From Lactobacillus crispatus (lineage in GTDB: Bacteria > Bacillota > Bacilli > Lactobacillales > Lactobacillaceae), in contig NZ_CP072197.1 in the NCBI RefSeq assembly GCF_018987235.1, positions 744,001 through 808,000 of the forward strand: 64,000 bases of DNA. The letters are read 5' to 3'. Below are positions 7,120 to 15,023 of this stretch, in pieces. Position 1 is the stretch's first letter; each line of letters begins with the position of its first letter. The notes beneath the pieces are model-generated. The model worked only from the letters and a program-made list of their open reading frames with translations, was not told the DNA's origin and ran no database searches. The position numbers were made by a program, and so were the translations under genes.

Positions 7120-10100
7120 ATGAATAAAAAGAGTGGTCATAATATCAAATTTAAATCAATTTTTGTATGTACTTCAGCTATTATGAGTCTTTGGTTAGGG
7201 GCAAACTTAACTACGACTCAAGTTCATGCTGCAGAGGACAATGCAGCTCCTAAAAGTTCAGAAGTTGTAGGCCAAACGAATTCTAGCAAAGATAATGCAG
7301 CTACTGCTACTGTACAAAATCAAAGTAACGCAAAAGCAAAGCAGCGTCAACAAGGTGTAGCTCCTCAAAACGTTCCTACAGTTTTGGCAGCCAAAACTAA
7401 AGATGAGGGAACAAATAACTCTCCAGCACGTGAGGAAGTTAAAGATCAGACTAAAGTAGTTATTCACTACAATGGTGATGGTGAAAAATGGGTTCCTTAT
7501 ATTTGGGGTAAGAAACCTAATGGTAACGGCAATGAATACAAATGGGCCGGCAAAGATGATAATGGGTATTACTCGGTTATTGATTTAGATAAAAACTATG
7601 ACCAAGTAGGAGTTTTAATTAAAACCAAAGGCAGTTGGGCTGGTAAAGACGGTACAGGTGCTGATCGTAGCTTAAATGTTAGCGATAATGGCAAAGCGGA
7701 AGTCTTCTATAAAGCAGGTAGTGATGATGCCCAAAAGGTAACACCAGAGTACCATTCCGCAAATATAAATTTGCATTATTACGGTGATGACCAAGTTAAT
7801 AAGGTTAATGTTTGGACAGATAAGGATCAAGATAATAAACAACTTATTAGCTTAACCAAACAAGGCAATAGTCAAGATGGCTCAATCAAATTAGACAATA
7901 CTGATTTTAATAAACTTTTTGTTGCGCCAGTTGGTTCTGATGAAATAACAAGAGAATTCACTCCGTTACCGGGTAATAAGGCGACAGATATTTATTTAGT
8001 TAAAAATGATACAGAAGCTTATTATAGCAAGAGTTTTGCCTTAGCTGATCAAAGTCTATCTTCTGCATATATGACTTCACCAGATAGTTTGACTGTTGAA
8101 GCAGGTAAGGCTACTACTGTCGATAAAATCAAAGGAAAACTTAGTCTGCGAAATAATAGTATTGATCATATTGAAGCAGTCGATGCTAATACTGATGGTA
8201 AAGCAAAGAAATTTATTATTCATACCAAAGCAGATATTGATATTTTAAAGGATAACCAAGTTGGACTAGGGATGAACTTTAAAAATGTTGATATCGGTCC
8301 TTATGTTCGTTCCAAAGCTTTTGACGATAAATATGCCTATGATGGTGACGATCTAGGCTGCACCTATGATAGTAAAAAGACGCAAATTAAACTCTGGGCT
8401 CCAACTGCTAAAGAGGTTGAATTGAATTTATATGATAGTGTTGATAATAGTGCCAAGCCTACGAATGTTATTGCTTTGACAAGAGGCGATAGAGGTGTTT
8501 GGACTGGTATTATTAAGGGCGATAAAAAAGGCTGGGCTTATGATTTTAAGTTAACTTTTGGTAATGGCAAAATAACACAGACTGATGATCCATATTCTAA
8601 AGCCGTTACTGTCAATGGCGTTAGAAGTGTAATTGAAGACTACAATAATATCAAACCGACAGATTTTAACCGAATGCCTTCATTCTCTAAGCCAACTGAT
8701 GCAATCGTTTATGAAACTTCAATTCGTGACTTTAGCAGTGATCCTAACTCAGGAATTAAAGATAAAGGTAAGTTCTTAGGGATGATTGAATCAGGTAAGA
8801 CACCAACTGGACAAGTTACTGGCTTAGACTATCTCAAGGCATTAGGCATCACTCATGTTCAAATTATGCCTTCATATGATTTCGCTAGCATTGATGAAAC
8901 TAAGAGTTTAAAGAATCAATACAACTGGGGTTACGATCCAAAGAATTATGATGTGCCTGAAGGATCATATTCTTCTGATCCAACTAATCCAACTGCTAGA
9001 ATTATCGAAATGAAAGAAATGATTAATGGCCTGCATAAAGCTGGTATTAGGGTCATTATGGACGTGGTATACAACCATGTTTATAATCCTCAAGAGCAAG
9101 CTTTTGAATTAACAGTGCCAGGATATTATTTCCGTTACGATGCTGATAATAATACCACAAGTGATAGTGGCTGCGGTAATGACATTGGTAGTCAACGTAA
9201 AATGGTTCGCAAGTACATTGTTGACTCAGTAGTTTACTGGGCTAAGAACTACAATCTAGATGGCTTCCGTTTTGATATCATGTCCTTACTAGATCGAGAG
9301 ACTATGAATGATGTTAGAGCTGCTCTAGATAAGATTGATCCTGGTATTATTACTTATGGTGAAGGCTGGGAAGTTGGTAACCAGAAATATACTAGAGAAG
9401 AAGGAACGACCCAATACACTGCGGATAAAGTTCCTAATGTTGGTTTCTTTAGTGATGATATGAGAAACTCGGTTAAAGGTAATGATGATGGCTCCGAACC
9501 AGGATTAGTAATTGGTAACGGTAATGAAAGAAACTTTGATAAGCATGCTGTCTTGTTTACCGATAGTTTTTTAAGAGGTAAATGGTTACATAATGATTCT
9601 TGGGAGCCACATAACTATGCAACTCCAAGCCAAATGGTTAATTATGCCGCTTGTCATGATGGTAAGACGTTGTATGATTACATCAAGGCTGCAATGCCAA
9701 ATGAATCAGATGAGAATAGTGCCAGGAGAGTAAGATTGGCTAACTCAATGATCATGCTTTCACAGGGTATTTCTTTCTTCCACTCAGGTCAAGAAGCATT
9801 AAGAACTAAAGGTGGCAATTCAAATTCATATAATTCACCAGTAAATATTAATGAAATTAATTGGGAAAGAGTTGGTGCTAATAAAGCATCAGTCCAATAT
9901 TTCCAAAAATTGGCTAAATTACGTAAACAGCTGCCAATTTTGCATTTGAATGATTTCAATAAGATTTATGACGAGAATGTTACTAAAATTATTAGTTATG
10001 GTAGAGAAACCAAAGATAAAAACATCAAGGGTGTATTTGAGTACGAATATAATGTTAATGGCAAGAAGTTATTAATTGTCTTTAATGTCAACAATGATAA

Positions 10101-10875
10101 AGTTGCTCTAAATAATGTTGATTTATCACATGGTAAGAAATTGTTAGATAGTGATGGCAATGTGAAATTAAGTGATAAAACTATGCTGGCACCATTAAGT
10201 ACGCTTGTAGTTGATGAAGATGGAACAATGGTTTTACCAGACGTGCCAAAACCAGATCAACCTGTAAGTCCAACCACTCCAGGTGATAAGCCAGGTAAAC
10301 CAACTACACCAGAAAATCCAAGGATTCCGGATCAAAAGCCAGCCAATCCAATTGTTCCGCAAGAAACAATTATTACACCTGAAGCTCCAAGTGAAAATAG
10401 TATTATAGACAATACTAAAAATATAATTAATGGATCAGAAGAGACTACTACAGTTTCTACTCAGGATAATACAACCACTGAAATATTATTGACCCATAAT
10501 GCTTATGTGTATGACAGTGAAGCAAATCCTATTTATCAAAATGATAACAAGCTTGTCTTGAAAGCTGGAGATACAATTAAGCCTTTGGATAATGGTAAAA
10601 AGTATAGTATTAAAGGTAAGTTGTTCTATAAAGTAGCTAAAAATCAATTTGTCAAAGTTGCTAATACTGTTAGTTACTATAAGTTAGCTCATAACTCATT
10701 CGTTTATAATAAGCATGGCAAAGCAGTTAAGAAGAATGGAAAGCGCATTTTACTTAAGAAGAATAAGCATATTTCACTTCATTCTGATAAGGTCGTTAAG
10801 ATTAAAGGGAAGAAATTCTATCAATTAAAAGATGGTAGCTTTATTAAGGCTAGAAATGTTAAAAGAATTGGTTAG
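7120..10875 (+). CDS. pulA: Secreted SLAP-anchored type I pullulanase
   Basis: 1,251 aa from ATG 7120 (GGAGG at 7106-7110; the in-frame ATG at 7096 lacks a site). Order: signal peptide ending QVHA; linker; two pullulanase-associated carbohydrate-binding segments (about 80-300); CBM48-like segment LWAPTAKEVELNLY (about 430); GH13 core with the type I signature YNWGYDP, VIMDVVYNHVY, GFRFDIM (Asp719), YGEGW (Glu748) and AACHDG (Asp847); a proline-rich spacer; and two SLAP repeats (HNAYVYD, HNSFVYN) to the end. It hydrolyses alpha-1,6 branches of glycogen or pullulan at the cell surface and stays bound to the wall through the SLAP repeats. The operator and CRE upstream suggest maltose-type induction and glucose repression. 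It lies inside the IS256-bounded unit, so it may be mobile. Confidence 0.95.
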   Translation: MNKKSGHNIKFKSIFVCTSAIMSLWLGANLTTTQVHAAEDNAAPKSSEVVGQTNSSKDNAATATVQNQSNAKAKQRQQGVAPQNVPTVLAAKTKDEGTNNSPAREEVKDQTKVVIHYNGDGEKWVPYIWGKKPNGNGNEYKWAGKDDNGYYSVIDLDKNYDQVGVLIKTKGSWAGKDGTGADRSLNVSDNGKAEVFYKAGSDDAQKVTPEYHSANINLHYYGDDQVNKVNVWTDKDQDNKQLISLTKQGNSQDGSIKLDNTDFNKLFVAPVGSDEITREFTPLPGNKATDIYLVKNDTEAYYSKSFALADQSLSSAYMTSPDSLTVEAGKATTVDKIKGKLSLRNNSIDHIEAVDANTDGKAKKFIIHTKADIDILKDNQVGLGMNFKNVDIGPYVRSKAFDDKYAYDGDDLGCTYDSKKTQIKLWAPTAKEVELNLYDSVDNSAKPTNVIALTRGDRGVWTGIIKGDKKGWAYDFKLTFGNGKITQTDDPYSKAVTVNGVRSVIEDYNNIKPTDFNRMPSFSKPTDAIVYETSIRDFSSDPNSGIKDKGKFLGMIESGKTPTGQVTGLDYLKALGITHVQIMPSYDFASIDETKSLKNQYNWGYDPKNYDVPEGSYSSDPTNPTARIIEMKEMINGLHKAGIRVIMDVVYNHVYNPQEQAFELTVPGYYFRYDADNNTTSDSGCGNDIGSQRKMVRKYIVDSVVYWAKNYNLDGFRFDIMSLLDRETMNDVRAALDKIDPGIITYGEGWEVGNQKYTREEGTTQYTADKVPNVGFFSDDMRNSVKGNDDGSEPGLVIGNGNERNFDKHAVLFTDSFLRGKWLHNDSWEPHNYATPSQMVNYAACHDGKTLYDYIKAAMPNESDENSARRVRLANSMIMLSQGISFFHSGQEALRTKGGNSNSYNSPVNINEINWERVGANKASVQYFQKLAKLRKQLPILHLNDFNKIYDENVTKIISYGRETKDKNIKGVFEYEYNVNGKKLLIVFNVNNDKVALNNVDLSHGKKLLDSDGNVKLSDKTMLAPLSTLVVDEDGTMVLPDVPKPDQPVSPTTPGDKPGKPTTPENPRIPDQKPANPIVPQETIITPEAPSENSIIDNTKNIINGSEETTTVSTQDNTTTEILLTHNAYVYDSEANPIYQNDNKLVLKAGDTIKPLDNGKKYSIKGKLFYKVAKNQFVKVANTVSYYKLAHNSFVYNKHGKAVKKNGKRILLKKNKHISLHSDKVVKIKGKKFYQLKDGSFIKARNVKRIG

Positions 10876-10900
10876 ATTTAGATAGTTAATTAAAAATATT

Positions 10901-10942
10901 AAAAAACAAGATTGTTTCCAAAATGGGCAATCCTGTTTTTTT
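10901..10942. terminator. Terminator between pulA and lacI remnant
   Basis: Stem AAAAACAAGATTG/CAATCCTGTTTTT with a long T-run, directly after pulA and shared with the converging lacI pseudogene. Confidence 0.85.
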
Positions 10943-11867
10943 AATCCTGATTAATCAAGCTAACGGGCAAAGTATAAACACTCTCCAATGATACCGCTGG
11001 ATCATTAATTTCGCAATCTCTTTAGTCCGTTGCCGCGCACTAATTAAATGTGGGAATAGGTTCTGAATCAATTGTGTGCCGTCAAATCCTGTAATTAACG
11101 ATTTTTTATTTAAATAATCGTTGCATTCTTTAGCCAATAAAGCCGTATGTCATCCGTACAACAAATCGCATCGTAATCGTTATCTTTCAAAAATTGAAGG
11201 ATAGCGATTACGATGCGATAATTGATTCACGGGCGCTAATTGAGCGTAAATCAAATTTAACGTCAAAGGTATTAAACACACACATCATCCCTTTGATACG
11301 ATCACTGATTGGATAATAGTCTTCTTTGGAACCAGCAATAATGATTACTTTCTTCTTTTTTTGCTTTAAAACCGACTTTGCAATTTGCATCCCCGCATCA
11401 TAGTTATTCGACTGCACAGTAGGGATCTGCGGACTAATTACCCGGTCAAAACTAACCACCGGTAGATTAAGCTTGCCACTCTTCTTTGAAATCTGAATTG
11501 GCGAGCTGGTAAGTAAGCCTACGATCTTTTTTTGCTTATATTTATCCAAATAATACTGCATATCTTGCTCTTGATAATGATCTAAATGCAAAATGCAATC
11601 ATAACCTTTATCCTGCAAAATAGTAGCCAAGTATTCATACAGTTCTGAATAGAAAGGATTATTGATTTGCGAAAAATTGATTTCAATTAAGTTTAATTCT
11701 GTTTTAGCGGAAATTACATTCTTGGGTTTATAACCCAGTTTTTTGATAGCTTCCTTTATTTTTAAAGCCGAATCAATGCCAACGTAACCATTCTGATTAA
11801 GATATCGCGAAACGGTGGCAATAGAAACGCCGGCTTTTTTAGCTATTTCTTTAATAGTTACTGCCAT
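10941..11867 (-). pseudogene. Broken LacI-family transcriptional regulator
   Basis: The N-terminus is intact: MAVTIKEIAKKAGVSIATVSRYLNQ is a standard LacI helix-turn-helix, followed by a ligand-binding domain up to SARESIIAS. There the frame stops at an insertion that created a long palindrome (11165-11219). The continuation ILQFLKDNDYDAICCTDD is readable in another frame, a further 1-nt loss precedes LLAKECNDYLNKKSLITGFDG, and the tail (SLESVYTLPVSLINQD) is in yet another frame, ending TAA at 10943-10941. Repaired length would be about 320 aa. It was plausibly the repressor acting at TGTTATCGATAACA upstream of pulA; loss would make pulA constitutive apart from CcpA control. That link is inferred. 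Confidence 0.88.
11165..11219. repeat. 26-bp near-perfect inverted repeat inside lacI
   Basis: Arms 11165-11190 and 11194-11219 match at 24 of 26 positions around a 3-nt loop. Coding sense is regained if about 8 nt (or another 3n+2 length) are removed from one arm, so the palindrome was perfected by the insertion that broke the gene. Confidence 0.85.
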
Positions 11868-11930
11868 GTTTTACACCTTTATATGTAAATCCTACACACT
11901 TTCTATCAGTAAGTATAGCATATTCTAAAA

Positions 11931-13094
11931 CCTGAATTGTCAAATTAAGTGCAACAGTTAGGCTATGAGGAAATATATTGCTTGAAGAGTTCTTCTGCTG
12001 TGTGATATTGAAGGATTCGACGATGTTTGCGGTTAATGGCATCAGTTGCCTGTTGAACATAAGCAGCTGACTTATCTTTCATGCTTTTGCCTTTAGGGAA
12101 GAATTGACGCAGAAGTCCATTGCAGTTCTCATTGGTGCCTCTTTCCCATGGAGAATATGGGTGGGCGAAGTAGATCTGGCAGCCTTTGATCTTGGTCATA
12201 TCCGCAAACTCAGAGCCATTGTCAAACGTGATCGATTTAAACCAGGCAGGATGTCTGTCAATCTCATTTTGAAGCAGCCTTTGGCATGTGCTTGCCCGAT
12301 AGTCAGGAATCTTGATAACTACTTCAAAGCGTGTGGTTCTTTCGGTCAAAGTCATTAAAGCAGGCTGATTCTTGCGTCTGACGCCTTTAACCAGATCTCC
12401 TTCCCAGTGCAGCGGCGTTTTTCTGTCTTCAATCTCTTTAGGACGCTGTTCAATGGAATTGCCAAGATTCTTCTTGTGCAAAGCATGACCGCTCTGGCCG
12501 TGATGACGCTTGTTCCTGCGTCTTTTGAGCTTCATAGGCAGATCAATATTGCTTATGTCCAGCAAGCCCTGATCAATATAGCGATAGACAGTTGGTGTGC
12601 TGGGACAAGGGTAGCCTGGCATAGTCCTTTTGAATTCACCAACGAATTCATCGATGCTGGTGGCATCAAATTTAGCTTTGAAGCGTCTGGAGAGCATTCT
12701 CAAAAAGACAGCATAATGCTTCAATGGATTGCGCTGATAGCAGTTTTTGCGACGCTTCTCATAATAAAGCTGTGCAGTATCAGCGTAATAGTGCTCATAC
12801 AATAAATAGCTGCTGTCTCTTTGCAGGACGCTTCCGCGTTTGATTTCGCGACTGATTGTCGACTTATGGCAGCCGACTTCTTGAGCGATAACAGTACGGG
12901 AAGTTATGCCGGAATCCAGCATTGCTTGAATTTGTCCACGTTGTACGCTGGTTAATTGATGATAGTGCTTAGAAATGCTAGAATTTGAATTGGTCATGAA
13001 GATCTTCCTTTCTTGATTTTTCGTCACTTCAAGTTTAGGTCTTCATGGCCTTTTTGTTTAACACTTGGTGTTGCACTTCAATTTTAAATCCGGG
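11931..13094 (-). mobile_element. IS30-family element, copy A (flanks mismatched)
   Basis: 1,164 bp from CCTGAATTG to CCGGG, with imperfect terminal repeats of about 25 bp sharing AAGTGCAACA. Same length as copies B, C and D. Unlike those, the flanks (GCATATTCTAAAA and TCCATTATTAATT) are not repeats of one another, so a deletion or recombination has joined unrelated DNA at this copy. Confidence 0.88.
11963..12997 (-). CDS. IS30-family transposase
   Basis: 344 aa from the ATG preceded by GAAAGGAAG; a GTG ten codons earlier is possible. Helix-turn-helix ITSRTVIAQEVGCHKSTISREI at about residue 30 and the DDE core HWEGDLV, ITFDNGSEF and SPWERGTNENCNGLLRQ define the IS30 family. Intact and identical in protein to copies B, C and D, so recently amplified and probably active. 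Two open frames on the opposite strand are shadows. Confidence 0.95.
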   Translation of the reverse strand: MTNSNSSISKHYHQLTSVQRGQIQAMLDSGITSRTVIAQEVGCHKSTISREIKRGSVLQRDSSYLLYEHYYADTAQLYYEKRRKNCYQRNPLKHYAVFLRMLSRRFKAKFDATSIDEFVGEFKRTMPGYPCPSTPTVYRYIDQGLLDISNIDLPMKLKRRRNKRHHGQSGHALHKKNLGNSIEQRPKEIEDRKTPLHWEGDLVKGVRRKNQPALMTLTERTTRFEVVIKIPDYRASTCQRLLQNEIDRHPAWFKSITFDNGSEFADMTKIKGCQIYFAHPYSPWERGTNENCNGLLRQFFPKGKSMKDKSAAYVQQATDAINRKHRRILQYHTAEELFKQYISS

Positions 13095-13311
13095 TCCATT
13101 ATTAATTCCTTTCATAGAAAACTAAATTCCTTTTCTAAAGGGGTCAAGAGCTATTATATACAGTTTTCTCAGCAGTTACATTCGCAAAAAAGAAAAATGC
13201 TAAATTTATTTAAAATATTTAGATTTTTTATGCAATAAGGACAAATAGCTAGGAGAAAGAACAAAGAATATCTCCCCATCTATTGATGTAACGCTAAAAC
13301 ATAATTTACTT
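13095..13311. other. Non-coding stretch between IS30 copy A and the toxin-antitoxin operon
   Basis: About 217 nt, strongly A+T-rich, with no open frame that has a ribosome-binding site. It may contain debris of a gene lost with the deletion that mismatched the IS30 flanks. Nothing else recognised. Confidence 0.5.
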
Positions 13312-13356
13312 TCTTTCTTTTTTTGTGTATACTAAATATACACAAAAAAGAAAGAG
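13312..13356 (+). promoter_or_regulatory. Operator/promoter of the PemIK-type operon
   Basis: A long inverted repeat. The core GTGTATA-CTAAA-TATACAC (13325-13343) is extended on both sides by CTTTCTTTTTT and AAAAAAGAAAG. It contains a TATACT -10-like hexamer and ends just before the antitoxin gene. This is the layout expected of an antitoxin-bound autoregulatory operator. Confidence 0.7.
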
Positions 13357-13366
13357 GCGTACAACT

Positions 13367-13612
13367 ATGACTGTAAAATTAAGAAAAGTTGGAAATTCAA
13401 AAACTTTAACAGTTCCTAAAGATATAATAATTACTAGTAAAGAGTATACTGTGAAAAATGAGGGGATGAATATAGTTTTTACACCCGTCGTGAAGAAAAA
13501 GAAAAATATTTTTGCAACCAAAGAATGGCAAAATTATGATTATCAAAAAGACATAGAAAATGACGTGGAACTACAATCAGTAAAACCAGTGGGACGTGAG
13601 GTAGTTGATTAA
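13367..13612 (+). CDS. Antitoxin, AbrB/MazE-like
   Basis: 81 aa. The N-terminus VKLRKVGNSKTLTVPKDI is the swapped-hairpin AbrB/MazE DNA-binding fold, and the acidic C-terminus (YQKDIENDVELQS) is the likely toxin-binding tail. ATG 13367 is chosen because it follows GAAAGAGG and starts the AbrB fold; the upstream in-frame start lies in the operator. The stop overlaps the toxin ATG by one base, so the two are translationally coupled. Expected to neutralise the downstream toxin and repress the operon. Confidence 0.88.
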   Translation: MTVKLRKVGNSKTLTVPKDIIITSKEYTVKNEGMNIVFTPVVKKKKNIFATKEWQNYDYQKDIENDVELQSVKPVGREVVD

Positions 13613-13989
13613 TGATTTATCCGAAAAAGGGAGATATTGTTAAAGCAGATGCAGAACCTCATTCCGGACATGAAATGGGTGGCCATAATCCGCATAAAGG
13701 TAATATTAGAAGACATTATGTGGTAATGAGTACCAGTGCCTATAATAAATCAACACATATGTTTATAGGGATGCCGATTACTACTTCAGATAAATATCAA
13801 GGCAACCCACATTACGAGCCAATATTAATTCCAGGCAGTAATGGCACTGGAGTAAAAGGTTATGTTGTTTTATGGCAACTTCAGAATTTTGACTTTGAAT
13901 CTAGAAATGGAGAAATTGTTAATCACGTAAATATTCAGCTATTAGACAAACTTCAAGGTTTCGTGAATGATATGGTGGGACTAGAATAG
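13612..13989 (+). CDS. MazF/PemK-type toxin
   Basis: 125 aa of the PemK/MazF family, usually a ribosome-independent mRNA endonuclease. It starts PKKGDIVKADAEPHSGHEMGGHNPHKGNIRRHYVVMS, the family opening in which the conserved P/R RHYVV strand follows a loop, and continues GMPITTSDKYQGN and GYVVLWQLQNFD. Intact. It is carried inside the IS256-bounded unit, where such modules often favour retention of the surrounding DNA. Confidence 0.88.
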   Translation: MIYPKKGDIVKADAEPHSGHEMGGHNPHKGNIRRHYVVMSTSAYNKSTHMFIGMPITTSDKYQGNPHYEPILIPGSNGTGVKGYVVLWQLQNFDFESRNGEIVNHVNIQLLDKLQGFVNDMVGLE

Positions 13990-14096
13990 GTAAAACAATT
14001 ATGCCAATTTTAAGGCTAGTTCGATTATGCTGAGAGGACGATTCTGAGGTCAAGTTCGACTGCAGAGGTTAAAATTAATAATCATTTAATGCAATA

Positions 14097-14139
14097 GAAT
14101 GCTAATTCTTATTTTTATGGGAAATTAGCATTCTTTTTT
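14097..14139 (+). terminator. Terminator after the toxin-antitoxin operon
   Basis: Perfect 11-bp stem GAATGCTAATT/AATTAGCATTC followed by TTTTTT. Confidence 0.85.
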
Positions 14140-14149
14140 GTACTTTCTA

Positions 14150-14184
14150 ACTATGTAGAATAATGAGATTTTATTCTACATAGT
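14150..14184. repeat. 14-bp perfect inverted repeat upstream of the recombinase gene
   Basis: ACTATGTAGAATAA and its reverse complement separated by 7 nt. A related half-site (ATTATTCAACATAG, about 14261-14274) lies closer to the recombinase. Arm length and spacer resemble tyrosine-recombinase core sites, so this may be its recombination site or operator; no T-run is present to make it a terminator. Confidence 0.6.
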
Positions 14185-14332
14185 ACATCTAATCATGCAT
14201 TATTCTGCTATGCCAATTTTTGGGTGTGTTGATTATGTAGTATAATTAGCTATAGACTAATTATTCAACATAGAGTGACGAAATACTTGTATATCAAGGA
14301 CTAATATAAAAATTGACAGAAGGAGACGTAAA

Positions 14333-14898
14333 TTGAAGCATAAAGATACTCGTCCAATTACTGATCCAATAATTTTAAAGAAGTTTTTGAAACATTTACG
14401 TGAAGATACTAGTATGGGAGAAAGAAACTATGCTATATTTCAAACCGGTAAAGCAACCTTACTACGGGTAAGTGATGTTCTAGCTTTGAAAAAGAATGAT
14501 GTCTTTCAAGCCAATGGCAGAGTTAAGAAAAATGCTTATATCGTTGACAAAAAGACAAAAAAGCCTAACCGATTATATTTAACTCCAGTTAGGGATGTTT
14601 TAGAGGATTACTATGATTGGCTGCAAGAATATGAAAAGAAGCATCCCTACACGAAGCTGTTTTCTTCTGAATGGCTATTTCCAAGTTCTAGGAGATTAGG
14701 TGAGGATGTTCCAATAAGAGAAAATAGTTTTTATAGAATTTGTCATCAGACCGGGCTTAAAATTGGGGTTAATTGGATTGGCTCACACTCAATGAGAAAA
14801 ACAGGAGCTTTTATGGTTTATCAGCAGACTAATCATAATACTGCTTTAGTTATGAAAATGCTAAATCACTCCAGTGAAGCAATGACTTTAAGATAGAG
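14333..14898 (+). pseudogene. Tyrosine recombinase truncated in its catalytic tyrosine codon
   Basis: 187 aa from TTG 14333 (GAAGGAG site), catalytic-domain-only XerC/integrase type: TLLRVSDVLALKKNDV with the first Arg, then GSHSMRKTGA (HxxR) and MLNHSSEAMTLR. Family members continue with Y-L-G, the nucleophile. Here the sequence AGA TA is followed by the first base of IS256 copy 2, making TAG. The insertion cut the tyrosine codon and left an inactive protein. The downstream remainder is not next to the other IS end. Confidence 0.88.
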
Positions 14899-15023
14899 AC
14901 CGTAAAATATTTTGTGTAAGGATGAATATTTCCTTAATTTTATTTCCCTGAATATTAGAAAAAGGAATCCTTTTCCCGTATGATTGATTTGAACGAAAAA
15001 CATACTAGAAAAGAGATTCCTTC

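Noticed and set aside
11165..11219. Intrinsic terminator or regulatory hairpin
   Set aside because: There is no T-run, and both arms and loop are readable as LacI coding sequence once the insertion is removed.
12104..12805. Open frames of 84 and 132 codons opposite the IS30 transposase (repeated at 20180, 45010, 51772)
   Set aside because: They recur only because the IS is repeated, lack ribosome-binding sites and lie fully antisense to a conserved transposase.
13095..13311. Small gene upstream of the toxin-antitoxin pair
   Set aside because: No frame with a ribosome-binding site or recognisable peptide.
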